From contig CALYLX010000046.1 in NCBI GenBank assembly GCA_944990035.1, positions 42,372-106,371 on the forward strand: 64,000 nucleotides of DNA. The letters are read 5' to 3'. Position numbers and translations under genes: made by a program. Numbering within the stretch: the first letter of the stretch is position 1; the number at the start of each line of letters is the position of its first letter. Positions 47,116 to 59,759 of the stretch are shown piece after piece. This DNA comes from Clitopilus passeckerianus (taxonomy: Eukaryota > Basidiomycota > Agaricomycetes > Agaricales > Entolomataceae). The notes under the pieces were generated by a model. That model had not been told where the DNA came from, made no database searches, and saw only the letters and a list, made by a program, of their open reading frames with translations.

Positions 47116-48772
47116 ATGAAGTTGACTTTCCTAACTGACGTGGGCGATACCTTTGTCGTCGAGATTGATCCTAGTATGGAGCTCGAAAATGTTATGGCGC
47201 TGTTGGAGGCAGAGGTGTGTTCATCGACATCAATGGTGGGCTCATGAGATCTTATCAGGGCTTCAGTCAAGCATACCAATCGCAGAACAGAGCATACACT
47301 TCCAGGCTCGAGAGCTTACTTCTTTGAAAGAATCCCTGCAAGATCAAGGGGTTGATGGAGAGGAGGCATTGCTCTTGCTCAGGAGAAAGGTACCAGTGAC
47401 AAACACTGCAGGCGGCGCAAGGTGAGTAGTGCGAGATCGTCCCCTAGTCCACCGTGACTGATAGCAATATTTTAACTTGAACAGGACAGTAGAGCAGGAT
47501 TCAGAGACGATGCGACTGCAGGTGCTGGGTAATCCCACTTTGATGCGTCAGCTTCAAGAAGTACGAAAGCAATCCTCCTTACCTACCAATATATCTAACG
47601 AGCCTGATTCTTTAGTCGGACCCCGAATTTGCACAAGCTGCTCTCTCAGACCCTGAAAAGTTTGCGCACCTGCTTCGTCAAACGAAGAGGAAACAACAAG
47701 AAGCTGAGCTCTCGCGACAAAGGGAGATCGAGCGGCTCAACGCGGATCCTTACGATATCGAGGCTCAGAGAAAGATTGAGGAAATAATTAGGCAAGAAGC
47801 TGTCCTCGAAAATCTAGAGCATGCCATAGAATTCACCCCGGAGAGCTTCGGACGAGTGACGATGCTCTAGTGAGTTTATTGGCCGAACTTGTGCCCCAAT
47901 TCTTTGCTAACCCCTCGATCAGCATTCCTGTAGAGGTGAACGGAGTGCCAATCAAGGCCTTCGTCGACAGTGGTGCCCAGCAGACAATCAGTACAGTTTC
48001 TCGGATATTGTATCTTAATTCAATCCTTGCTGACTTCTTAACAGTGAGCCCTGAGTGTGCAGAGTCCTGCAAGTAAGGAAAACTTAATATCTTCGGAAAA
48101 CATCTGTATGACTTCCATTTTCCAGCATTATGCGTCTACTTGATCGAAGATATGCTGGGATTGCCATGGGTGTAGGCACAGCAAAGATCTTTGGCAGAGT
48201 CCATAGTGCCCAGCTGAAAGTATCAGACCTGCATCTCCCATGTTCGTTTACAATTATGGAGGTCAGCATTTTGTTTTGAGTATATATCACTAGGGTTTAA
48301 CCACCTTCAACAGGGACGCGATGTCGATCTCTTATTCGGCCTTGACATGCTCAAAGCCCATCAGGCGACTATCGACCTGGAGAAGAACGTTCTACGCATC
48401 AAAGGCCGAGAGATTGAATTCCTTCCGGAACATGAGCTCCCAGAAAAGGCCCGTAATCCTAAAATACCTCCAGGCACTGCATTGGACACTGCAATGGACA
48501 CTACTCCTGACGCGACAGCAACGCCGGGACCCTCAGCACCTGTGCCTTCGGCATCCAGCTTCCCCGGTGGAGGTCAGGCTCTTGGTGCCGCCCCGTCAGG
48601 TTCAGTACCTGCATCTGGCTCTCAACAGGCACCCAAAAAATCATCTAGGTCGAAACATCCAGAGGAGAAGATAAAGATTCTAATGGACCTCGGTGCGACA
48701 AAGTCGATTGCGATAGAACTACTAGATGCAGCAGGCGGCAACGTTGATATTGCTGCTTCAATGATGTTCTAG
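47116..48772 (+). CDS. DDI1: DNA damage-inducible protein 1, aspartyl-protease ubiquitin receptor
   Basis: Shuttle receptor/protease for ubiquitinated substrates. The ATG at 47116 opens a ubiquitin-like domain ([20 protein letters not shown]). A helical region follows ([36 protein letters not shown]), then the retroviral-type protease domain ([20 protein letters not shown] with catalytic D in [42 protein letters not shown]). A Pro/Ser-rich linker leads to a C-terminal UBA ([20 protein letters not shown]). Complete UBL-RVP-UBA order. The protease fold is a cellular family and not a retroelement remnant. The junction after GRVTML uses a GTGAGT donor. Confidence 0.95.
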
Positions 48773-48918
48773 AGTCACATAAAAGCTTTAAAGCTTGTAA
48801 CAGTAGAAAGTGCAAAAATGTATTGATAAGATGTACAAATGGTGTATAAAATGTTGTTACAGCGAGTCTAAATGATACACAGGGATAGCTATGTCCGACA
48901 AGAAAACAGAAACGAAAT

Positions 48919-50152
48919 TTAGATGAGACTAATACGAGTCCTGACAAGCCCTCCTCTCCAGTTATGCATACCAGCAGATCTGTGATGTGCCCAGTCACCT
49001 TGCATCCTAGAGAATGCATCCTGAATATGCTCAGGTCGAAGAGCCGTCCTGGATTCTGGGGGTTGCGTAAACAAGGAGTTGGCTGGTAGGGTGTATTCAG
49101 CATCATCGTCTGGAGTGCCTTCCCTTCGTCGTTTCTCTGAGAGACCGCCATGACTTGAAGCCTTTCGTTTCCCCATGACTGGCGAAGCATAGTCATCTCT
49201 CAGGAAGAAATCCTCAAGAGATTGCTTCACGCTGAGCCCAGCTAGGGTCAAAGAGCGGACCATCTCGAAAGCCAGGAACCCAACAATATCAACGGTATCG
49301 TCGTTTGCTCGCAGGTCCAAGTGAGAAGGGAGATTCAAGAATTCTCTGAACCGTTTGCCTTTGCGGTACGTGAAGGTGGCTTGCCGACAGTCTGAGTAGT
49401 GTTGGTACTCCTCTCTCGTCATTTGTCGAGTGGCATCGTCAGCTTCTTTGAGGCGCTGTGTCGAGGCTTCATGGGCTTCTATGTCGTCCTCGTCCTCTTC
49501 TTCGTCGTCATCATGCCCGCTTTGTCGAAGGACTTCTGAATATATGGTGGTGATTTCCCAGGGGAGTTTAATGGTGATCTTTTGGGCCTTCGCGGTGAGC
49601 TTGTCTGGACTTTATATTAGCATATAGTCAGTTTAAAGCTATGTTTGGCTGACCGTCTGCACCGTCCTCCAAGTTCTCAACTTCGACGCCAGCGCCTGCG
49701 TCTCCACCTGAGTCCTTGGCGTGTTTACGCACATCCTTCCAGGAGAGGTATGTTCGTAGTCGGTTGACCTTTTCTCGGTCATGCCTAATGAGGAATATGA
49801 GGTCTTCTGCAGAGAGATATCGTGCTCCACGACGGTTGGCCAATGCACGAGCTTGTATTATCTAGAGCGTACAGTTAGCCAAACGTGAAGAATAATCCAA
49901 AGGTTGCTCACCAGCTCAATCAACTGACTCCGTACGATATCTTCGACAAGGTTGACCGTCTGTGGATCAGGCTCCTGCACCTCACCGAAGACGAACATCT
50001 AGAAATATGCAGGTGTCCAGCAGACCATTTGAGAGCCATCTGAATGAGACTGTCTTTACCATTTGAGAGATCTCCTGGGTATACTTGTATTCTCGGGTTG
50101 CATTGCTGAGATTCATGTCAGGAGCCCCTGCCTTCTTCAATGCCGCCGCCAT
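48919..50152 (-). CDS. SPT3: SAGA complex subunit SPT3
   Basis: Histone-fold subunit of SAGA that contacts TBP. Reading down the minus strand: YKYTQEISQMMFVFGEVQEP, a histone-fold region (IIQARALANRRGARYLSAED, LIFLIRHDREKVNRLRTYLS), an acidic linker, and the C-terminal half YHQYSDCRQATFTY-like block (EEYQHYSDCRQATFTYRKGK) and DIVGFLAFEMVRSLT, ending at 48919. I chose the ATG at 50152 (MAAALKKAGAPDMNLSN). An in-frame ATG at 50257 would add 35 residues with no family resemblance, and one at 50117 is also possible. Several short introns. It converges with DDI1. Confidence 0.88.
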
Positions 50153-50690
50153 TGGAACACCGGGACGTTCAACGCGCCAGTTATGCAGTTTCGTCAAGTA
50201 GGTATGGTGTGGGGAAAGCCAAGCTTGACGGCGCTGCCAAATAGGGTACCGGTTCATACATGCGTGTGCGAACCACCCAAGCTCAAAATAATGGCTTTCT
50301 ACTGGATGTTCCTATATAAAAGTAGCCTTTTTAACGTATTATGCTAATTTTCAAGCCTATTGCAGTCGAGAAACTCAAAGATGAACTCGATTTGTGAACT
50401 CTTTGCTTGGACTGTGGCTGTGTAGCACACTAATAGAGTTGTCGGCTAGAATTCTCAACCGACACTCGACACTGAAGGTGTTCCCTCTCTTGTACCCGCC
50501 CATATCGTCCAGAACGCCGACCGTATGACCAAAGGCTTCTTGACGACGTTCGCCGCAACCTACTCAAAGATCTACGCAGACCACACGTGATGACATAACG
50601 GGGATGATCACCGTGGCGATGCATTGGATGCCTAGAGCCCAGCACCTACGGCACATACGCTCGTTTACTACAACTGCCTGAACGATCACC
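50153..50690. promoter_or_regulatory. divergent promoter region SPT3 / CNH-like gene
   Basis: About 540 bp between divergent genes. It holds a strong TATA-like TATATAAAAG near 50312-50321 in plus orientation, but 370 bp from the plus-strand start codon. Nothing else is recognised. Confidence 0.4.
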
Positions 50691-53257
50691 ATGTCTGGGG
50701 AATATATCGAACAAGATGCGGGACCTCCGGCTGACTCTAATGGGCTACCGTCGTACGATGACCTTGTAGCTCAGAACGGACCGAATTCAAGGCAGGCAGC
50801 CTTGTTGAGTCCAGATTGCGATGCCACTAACTCACTATTCGGTTTAGATTTGGGAGATGGAGAGGGTGGATTGAGAAAAGGTCAGTGGCTTGAGCTATAT
50901 ACAAGGAGCCTCTTTGACATTCTTTGAAGGGCTGCTGAACGATACAATGACCTTACGCCAGATGAATTTACACGCAGGAGGCAACGAGGCTGGGATCTCA
51001 ACGAACAGGTACATGATTTTGCCCAAGAATACCAATGGAACATGTGCTTATATGCGCTTTTAATTTAGTCTCCTCCACTTCCTGACCCACAGCAGGTTGA
51101 TACTTCCAGGATCGAGCAGTCCCTGGCTGGACTCCACATACAGACGAAAGATCTTTCTCGAGAGTCATCAACTGGATCTCTGAACGATTCTTCCACGTCT
51201 CTTCCTCCGATTCCTTCTGTCAGCCAAAGGGTAGCACCTTCCAGGCTCCGAATCAATCACTTTGGGTCCCGCTTTCTACCACATTCGACTGCGCCGATTC
51301 GATGTCTTCTGCCTCTAGATTCAGGCAGGATGCTACTCATAGGCCATGATGAAGGACTATCCGTCCTGGACATGTTTCCCCAAGAGTGGGCTAGCGACGG
51401 CTCAATAATCAACAAAGGACCAAATGAAGCACATGCTTATCCTATCTGGCATGGCGAAAGGTATTTACATTTATTCGAGGCTCCTTCGATGTCACAGAAC
51501 TCACAAAGTCATTCTCAGCGTCTATCAAATGTCCCTTTTGGAATCCGAGTGTGGCGCAGATGGATCACTGCAAGGAGTGGTGCTATTTCTTGTCGGTCCG
51601 GAGTCCGATTCGTCCAGAGATATGGACTCTATGCGCTCTCTTCGAATGTACAATCTCGCCAGTTTAATGAGCCTCGGACGATGGGCCATATCCCACAAGG
51701 TACTTACCATGACTTCCTGATACGCTGCTTGAGGATTCATTATGCGCAGGGAGAGCATCCATTAGACCTGCACCGGCCCGCAAATTGGACCGTACAACAA
51801 TCGCCCAAAAGGAAGTCTCGAGGCATAGCTGGAGGGTTAAGGTCTTTCATAGACGCACAGTCAACAACGCAGCACCAGGATAGTGCCTTTCCTACACGTG
51901 AACCTGCATCTGCTGTGAGCTCTCCTTCCTCGACCAGTTCGAGACGACGCCCGTTCTCGATTAGGCCTCCACCACCGAAAACGTCGCCTGCACGAAGCGA
52001 TACTATTGACACCTGGGATGTCGTCGATGATGTCCAGTTGCGTTGGGCAACTGACTTTGTTCCCCTCGCCACCAATGGGTCGAGGTTGATGAACACATCA
52101 GTGCTCTCATATGCTCTGTGGAGTGAGGAAGCCAAGAAGGGTAGGGGCGGCCAGCTCCTTGCAGTTGCGACGAAAACGAATATTTTGCTTTACGAGACAC
52201 CAAAAGGGGAACGTGCTTTCCGATTTGTCAAGGTGCATATAGTCACGGTTTTCTATTGCCTGTTGCTGATGAACATATTTCTCAGGACTTCTATACACCT
52301 ATGCAAGTCAAGAAGATATCATTCTTCCACCAGTCTATCCAAGACATTGGTCCCAGCTTCGCTGATCCCAACGCCTCCGGCGGACATCGACGGACATCAA
52401 GCAGTAGTACCATTCGAGAAAATGCCCACTTCTCCACAAATTCTCAGTCTTTCGGCACCCAACTCAGCCTCTTCATCGTCTTTGACAAGAAAGCCGGCTG
52501 GATACGCTTGGCTGATTCTGCTGTCGGCGAAATGGAACTCCATGATGCCGGACATGGTGGACTACACCATCATTCCCGTTCGGCGGATATCCACAATAGC
52601 ATCTCTGCTGGATCTCTCCTGAGGGGACGAATGTCCCTCGAGGCGGTGTTGTCAACACTCACGACCAAGTGGACATTACCAACGAGATGTCTGGTTCCCT
52701 ATCCTGACCATGGAGGAGCGCAAGAGGTGTTGCTTGTGACACGCGCGACAGTTACACATATATTACCATATCCACTCCCTGTCGGTTCCTCTCCCTCTCG
52801 AAAGCCTCTCACTGTCATTCAATGGAAGTCGAAACCCGTTTTCATCTCTGCTCGAGTTCTTCTGGGGACGGAATCACCCCCTTTCCTCCAACTCATTGCA
52901 TTCAATGAGAATGGCATTGAGGTCCAGGAAATCGGCCTATCGTTCCTAGGCAAAGGCAAGGGCAAGGCCCGTCAACTACAGGAGCCCATCTGGGCTGAAG
53001 AAGACCTGGGTGGTGAGACGGGATGGTTGTGTACGGGTGGTCACTGGGACCGGTCCAATCATACCGCATATCTAGGTGATTATTCGCCTACCAGTTCGGT
53101 ATCCGGGGAGTCATTTACTAGTCTCGAGTCTGATGCGTTGCTGGAGCGGATTTCGAGGGAGGAGGGAATTTACGGTTGGTGCAGGAAAGGACCTGCGGAT
53201 TGGAGGGTGTTCTGGCTCGGAGGATCAGCTGATATCGGTGAGGATAATGAGGATTAG
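50691..53257 (+). CDS. CNH (citron homology)-like beta-propeller protein
   Basis: Function unknown. The ATG at 50691 gives a PPxY-like N-terminus (LPSYDDLVAQNGPNS). A 56-nt intron beginning GC rather than GT (50792-50847) then joins it to RFGRWRGWIEKRAAERYNDL and TPDEFTRRRQRGWDLNEQ. After a Ser-rich stretch the propeller-like region starts (IRCLLPLDSGRMLLIGHDEG, LSVLDMFPQEW). It continues VYQMSLLES, LQGVVLFLVGPESD, LLAVATKTNILLYETPKGER, FYTPMQVKKISFFH and TRCLVPYPDHGGAQEVLLVT, and ends at 53257 with an acidic tail. LLAVATKTNILLYE fits the CNH fold known from Rho-GEFs and Vps39-type proteins, but no DH, PH or kinase domain is present. Confidence 0.8.
50792..50847 (+). other. non-canonical GC-AG intron
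   Basis: The junction AAG|GCAGGC ... GGTTTAG|ATTTGG is required to read PNSRFGRWRGW. The intron contains a branch-like CTAAC. Reading through gives an unrelated frame that ends at 50927. Confidence 0.75.
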
Positions 53258-53541
53258 TAGCGCCAGCGATCTAGTCTCGGAGTAAGGATCGGACTTTGTA
53301 AGAATACCATCTATTATAATGATTAGTAAAAACAGGATTTCATGACAATGGACAAGCATGCTGGTTGAATATAGCAATACAAATGTAACTAGCAAACCAA
53401 GTAAAAAGCGTAATAGTTCGTGTACAGGGCGGGAGAGAAGGAAGGGGTAATTCCGACCCAAGAACGTGAAGACCTATACGGGAGTCCGAGTCCATTCTCA
53501 ATGTGAGAGTCCGTGCAAGAAGATTGAATACGTTAAAATGT

Positions 53542-56500
53542 CTAATTTGTAGCATGAAGGTTTCCTGTACTGCTTGGTCCAGATTGCCCTTCCCGGCTGG
53601 GCAGAGATTGCGGTTTGCGAATGACCACGAATGACCGTTGAGGCTGAGGAGCAGCGCTTCCTAGCCCACCCATTTCCTCGTCTACCGGAAGTGTGGCTGG
53701 TTCATCAGGGGTACTTGCAGCGGGCCCATCGCTGCTATGCAGCTTTCTTCGGATATGGTACCAAGGTGTCTTCTTTTTTGGTGCCTCAATCGAATCAGTG
53801 TCATCGTCGGGAGGTGGTGGAGCATTCGCAGGTACCCGCAAGAATCCTGGCGTAATGGGAGTAGTCGTTTGGCTTTGCATTGGCGGCGCGGGACTGGTTC
53901 TTTGCATAGCAGCCAAGACCGCAGGATCTTCAACAATCGCTGTCTGCGACTTCGTGCGTGAATGTGTGTGTGTGGGTTGCATGGCACCTGGGGGAAGGGC
54001 ACTGACATCATAAGCGTTGCCTACGAATGAAAGTGAAGGTGGTGGGGAGGCATCTGCATTGCCGTATGGGTGTTGTGGCGTACTTGGCTGGCCAAGACCG
54101 ACAGATGACGGGAACGCCTGCGTTGAACCCCCTGAAATTGCATATGGTGAATCAATATGGGCCCTTCCACCGCCAACCCTGGAGAATCCAGTGCTCGGTT
54201 TTGACGGCGCTGCAGCTTGAGGTCGTTCATCAGCCATGGGAGAGTATCCTTGCTTCTGCCAGGCTCCCATAATGAATCCTTCATCTTCGCTATCTTCCCT
54301 GTAAGGCTGGTTCGCATGCTCTGGTCGCAAGACAGACGCTGGTGGACCTGAGTTGGTGGACCCTTTTCGAGATCCCGCTCCGCCCAGGAATCGAGGTGGC
54401 GTCCCGTCAACTGGTGTGTTTATTGGCGAATCGGCCATGAAGGGCGACATGCCGGATTTATGATATTCGTGAGGTAGCATTGGCAGAGGAGTAGCTTGAT
54501 ATGAATGACCATCGTCTCGAGGTCTTCGCTTCTTGGGACGCCTTCCAGAGCCGCAGCAGCCAAGCAATCCACAAGCTCCCAACAAGCCGCTGTGGACGAC
54601 ATGCTTACTGTGGTTGAAGGGGATGCCGCCGAAGATACGAGTGAGTGCTTCAATGATCTTCACAATCAACATAAGGAGCAATGCCAGGTATACCAAAGCG
54701 AGGATGATAAGGATGCCGTATGCAACCCAACCTCCTGCCCCTTCATCAATGGAAATCTAAAATTCCGATATTTAGTAAAGTATCTGAATCCTGGGAAGGG
54801 GTCAATCTCACCGTGGGGCTCAGAATGACTAGCAAAACCGCTACGACAATCCTGGCAACACAGAACAGGAAGCTGATCAGGCCCATACTCGCACCACTAC
54901 CCCATGGTAGCCATATGCTGGTGACTAGCGCAGAGGCAACCTCTACAACAAGGATAACAATTGCTTGAGCTGTTCCGCTTGCTTGTCCTGCCCCAATAGT
55001 GACACCAAATACAAGGTTTGAAGCGAAGAATAAAACAGCGAATAGCTGTGACCCATGTCGATAATGGTTATACAGAGGTCCAAGGGAGAGCAGAGTTCTT
55101 GTCTCATCGTACAATTTGTTCGTGGTGGTGAAGGTAACACGAATGACGAGATGTGCGGGGATGATTATAGAGAAGATGGCGAATGATAGACCGGCAAGCG
55201 CCTTGGAAGTCATCGAGACAACCGACGTTGACTGGGTCATCTGGTAGGCAGAGAAGATGGTGATAGGTAGGTGAAACAGCAGAAGAATGCGAACAAGGTT
55301 TCCGTGGAGGACGCTCCCGTGGAATGATCCAAGCTCAGAGCGGATACGCCACCAAGGCCTATGCATCGCTCTTTCGCTCCCACCAGCTGCCAGTGGCAAT
55401 CCAAAGCGCGAGGACGGTCGAAAAATACTGGCCCCGCTGGTGCCGTGCCCATTCAGAGATTTGCTCTCTTCTGCAGCGGCTGGTATCGGGTCTGTCACTT
55501 CCTTGATGCTCGTGAATGCTGGGCTGCGAGCACCAAGACGGCCAATGGTCCCTGGTCCCATGTTGTTGTCGCCTTTGAAGGCGCCCCCCACCAAACATGC
55601 AAGGTAGTCAACTAGCCATACTATGAAAGCAACAACAATGGCTGCTGCAACGATGGCAAGGAAGAGGACAAGACATATAGGGAACAAGTCTTGTGGTCTA
55701 ACTCCCACAGTATAAGCGAACGACGTAATACCATGCTTGGCCTCGTCGGGAAGTGTGTAGAGGTAGTTTGGTCGGGATGGATCAATGTATAATGGTGACT
55801 GCGGATCGTTAAGCTGGTCGGCGAAATTGGAAGGCGGAGAGTATGCAGGCGTATAGAGAGGGTCCCAATGGTGGTCGGCTGCTGAAGGTATCACGGTGAT
55901 ATCTAACCGGATGTTAGAGGATGATCTCGCTGTTAAAGAGGCTGGCAACTCACTGAAAGATAAGGTGGACCAAGCAGCTTGAGTGAGCAGAGGATCTGGG
56001 AGAAGATGTGAGCAAAAGAAACACGCGACTATCGGTATCCTTACATGCAAAGGCCGGCCATTCCACGGCTACCATAGCTAGAACAGCGCACCATTGGGTA
56101 TGGAAGATGATATCTCTCATGGATGGTGTGCCTGTTGCAGAGAATGAGGAATGCAACTGGCATGATGGAACAAAAATGCTCACAGAATCTCAATAAAGCG
56201 GGTTGGGAAGCCAGGCGTTCGCCACTGATTGCACTCGCGAGAATGTAACCTGCACTCTGCGCGCGCGACCAAATTCCTGCATGGCGGGAGATGCCTCTGC
56301 CCCAGGCAGAAACTATCCGTGCGAAGCCCACACTCACCCAGTATGCTATCACAAGCCCAACAGTGAACCAGAAGATAATCTTCGCCTTTCCATATGGAGC
56401 GTCAGGTTGGGGATCCAGCGGTGTCGTCTCGATATCAACACACAAAAGCTCGTTAATCGAAGGATCCACAGCTCTTAGGCGTGTTGTAAGGGTCGTCAGG

Positions 56501-56999
56501 GCTCGTTGGTCACCCCATGGTATTGATGACGACAGGGCGAATGGTCCGGCTGGTATAGGGCAATAGGTTTCGTTGGAGAATTCCAACGGCTGAATGGGTG
56601 ATGGTGGTCGAAGTGTCTCGCAGAAATATGAGCTATTTGACCATGCAGTCAGCGTAAGGATGTTTGTGGTCGTGAAAAGTGTGGCTGAGGCAGTTCAACA
56701 TGAGCGGGTTGAGGTTACCAATACAAGGACCCGAACGCACCTAAGCTTCCGCTATTAGTTGTAGACCCTTCAATTTCCTGGGGGCTATTCCCCAGTAGTG
56801 TGAGATTTAGATATGTCCCCAGGGCGTCATTATGAAGCACTTGGGCATAAACAGTGTCGATATTAAGCTTGTGAGCCGGGTCGCCAGCATGTGAGTTGAA
56901 GCAATCGGAGAACTTGACGACCGCAGGGTCTGCGAAGATCCTTGTAACGAAAGAAAGGTAGAGTAGAGTCTTAACTGGGCTCTGCCAGAAGCTGAACAT
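53542..56999 (-). CDS. TRP/Pkd2-like ion channel (FLC family)
   Basis: Multi-pass channel of the fungal Pkd2/FLC type, which also includes proposed FAD carriers. The ATG at 56999 starts a signal peptide (MFSFWQSPVKTLLYLSFVTR). A lumenal ML-like domain follows (FSDCFNSHAGDPAHKLNIDT, NETYCPIPAGPFALSSSIPW, SINELLCVDIET). Membrane segments follow: IIFWFTVGLVIAYWVSVGFA, ILFHT-WCAVLAMVAVEWPAFAY-like, LFPICLVLFLAIVAAAIVVA, ALAGLSFAIFSIIIPAHLVI, LFAVLFFASNLVFGVTIGAG and IVVAVLLVILSPT, then LVYLALLLMLIVKIIEALTR. The cytosolic tail (about 350 residues, to 53542) is Ser/Pro-rich with basic patches. Ion selectivity and membrane cannot be read. Confidence 0.88.
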
Positions 57000-57201
57000 C
57001 GTGCCCGACGATGCGGGCGACCTTTTGCTGAATTATGAGGGTATTGTGGAGGGTATTGTGGAGTTCTGCTACGCCAGGCCTGTACTTGCCATTGTATAGT
57101 CAATTGACGGGCACGTGCTCCCCTCCGTCACTGCGCTAATCCGTTTTCGGGCCATTGCCCTTCAACCGAACTCTTGTTCTTTGCTTTTCTGCTGAGGGTT
57201 C

Positions 57202-59401
57202 ATGCTGCGTTTGTTGCAGCAATGCCGAGCCAGGAACTACCGACAATACAGGCTTTTTCATGACATTCGTGTGTTTGAAGAAGACAAACGCTGGCCGGGC
57301 TGGCAAGTCATCATCGGCATTGAAACTCATGCTCAAATAAAGTCGCGCCGGAAGCTCTTTTCTGGTACGCGTCTCCCTGGTCGCCGTATTGCTAGCACTC
57401 AAGATTCTTGCAGACTCTCTGACTTCTGACTTGGGAGAAACCCCAAACACCCATGTTTCTCTGTTTGATGCAGCTTTTCCCGGAACATTACCCGTGAGCT
57501 CTTTTCAAGGCAAACAATCTAGGAAAACATATTCAGTAAACTGCTGACTAGATTGTCAACCAGAAATGCGTGGATTTGGCTCTACGAGCAGCCATAGCTC
57601 TCCAATCAAACGTTCAAATGCAGTCATCATTTGACAGGAAACACTACTTCTATCCGGATTTACCATCGGGCTACCAAATTACCCAACAGTATGGTGGGTT
57701 TTACTGTCTTATGGCATTATTGGAGGCTTACACATGCAATCAAGAGCCCATTGCTCGTGGTGGTAAACTGAGCTTAGTTTCGCCGACGGGGACGCCATTC
57801 GACGTACGAATCAAACAAATACAACTAGAGCAAGTACGTTATAAACGTGTTTTAAACGGAGAGAGGTTGCCTCATATTCAATGTCTTCTCAGGATACAGC
57901 CAAGTCCACTTTTATGCCGCGAACCCGAACATCCCATATCGACCTCAACAGAGCCGGAACAGGTCTGATGGAAATCGTGTCTGAGCCTGACATTCGGTAT
58001 GTCCTTTCGTCTGTGTACCCCCGACTGTGCTTTTCTGAATGCTTCTCCCGCGACAGCTCTCCAGAGGAAGCCGGAGCTTATGTCCGTGCCTTGCAAGCTG
58101 TCCTCCGTACCGTAGGGGCAAGTGATGGGAATATGGAGCAAGTATGAAACTTTATTCGATCCAAGCATGATGGCACGGCTCATGCGTTGCAAATAAGGGG
58201 TCATTACGCTGCGACGTCAATGTTTCCGTCAACAGAATTGGCCGACCACCGGGCACACGCTGTGAAATCAAGAATTTGAACAGTGTCCGGTTCATGATGG
58301 CTGCCATCAGTACGTCCACGCCCCTTTCAGAATTCTTCTAGATCAGCTGCTCATATTTTCCAGCCAGCGAAGTAAAGCGCCAACGTGCGATTATCGAGTC
58401 TGCTGAAGATCCAGACACTGCTTCTGTTCCCCAAGAAACCCGAGGGTTTGATGAGCACAGGTTTGAAACCTTCAAACTGCGCTCCAAGGAGGACGCTCCT
58501 GATTATCGCTACATGCCGGACCCAAATTTAGGCATGCTCATCCTCTCACAGGTGAAAAAGCATGGCGTCGAATGGTCACAGAATTTTCTGACATTTTTCT
58601 ATCACAGGAACGGTTACTTGGAGTAAGGGACCAGCTTCCGGAGCTCCCTTGGGAAACCAGGAAGCGCCTGAAAGATTCATATGGTCTCTCCGACAGGGAT
58701 GTGGAGGTGCTTCTCAATGTGGACAGTGCATGTGAAGTTCAACACGACGGCGAACCTGCCAACACAGCAGTAGCCTACTTTGACAAATTGTGTGCAGGTT
58801 ATGGCGCTAAGGGGGCCCGAAGACGTGACCCCAAGGTGGTTGTGAACTGGTAAATATTTTTTCCTGACGCCACCATCGGTTTCAACATGGCTGAGCAAGG
58901 GGGTCCTTACCTTATTCTCCAGGTTGACGCATGAACTCCTTGGACAACTCGCTTCCCGTCGGGAGACTTTCAACGAGAACCATCTATCAATCGAGCAATT
59001 CGGCGGACTGATCGATCTTGTTCAAGACAAAGTGCTCACCGGTCCGTACCAACCCTATCGCCCCTTGTTGCTCATGAGCTAAACTTCTTCTCCACCCCGT
59101 AGGCACTGCAGGGAAGATGTTGCTACGCCACATGCTAGCAAACCCATCACGGAACTCTGCCAAGGAGCTCGCAGAGAAGATGCAACTGGTGGCATCAACC
59201 TCGAGCAGTGCGGCATCCGAACTGCAGAATATCTGCGCTAGTACTATCGCAGCCATGCCCGAAGAAGTTGCCGCGTTTAGACAGGGCAACACGAATGTCT
59301 TGAATAAGATCATCGGGCAGGTGATGAAGGCGAGCAGAGGCAGGGCCGATGCGAAGGCTGCCAGAACTTTGGTCGAGGAGATGATCAGGAGCCAGTCATG
59401 A
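57202..59401 (+). CDS. PET112: mitochondrial glutamyl-tRNA(Gln) amidotransferase subunit B (GatB)
   Basis: Converts Glu-tRNAGln to Gln-tRNAGln in mitochondria together with GatA and GatF/GatC. The ATG at 57202 gives a targeting peptide ([20 protein letters not shown]). The GatB core follows: [125 protein letters not shown] and the YMPDPNLG junction. The tail domain ends [14 protein letters not shown] at 59401. Many introns. Full-length relative to the bacterial enzyme. Confidence 0.95.
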
Positions 59402-59759
59402 TGCATAGTACACCGCTCTTTGTAACCCCGGTGGGCTCCTGGACTTGAGTGTCACAGGATGGGATGGTCACTTCCTTCATCAAGGAAGATTGTTGGACAG
59501 CAGGGTGGATGTAATAGAATGGGTTTTGGAGATAATCATATCAATAGATTCCGGTTAATGCTTCCATCCCCTCGACCAGCTGACCTTTGAGAATTGATCC
59601 AAGCCATACCAGCAGCAGCGACATCGGTTGCGCGTCTAAAGTTCGGGTTGGAAATCCAAAACAGATGTATTACTTGAAGAACACATGGAAAGGCATAACG
59701 TAACATATGTGCTACATGCTGGCGACTTTGGGAGAGAAACATAGGGGCATTCAAAAATA
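59402..59759. other. convergent intergenic spacer
   Basis: About 360 bp between the GatB stop and the end of a converging minus-strand gene. No gene or repeat seen. Confidence 0.45.

Noticed and set aside
47940..48350. Retroviral-type protease domain as a sign of an endogenous element
   Set aside because: It lies between UBL and UBA domains in the normal DDI1 order, so it is a cellular gene.
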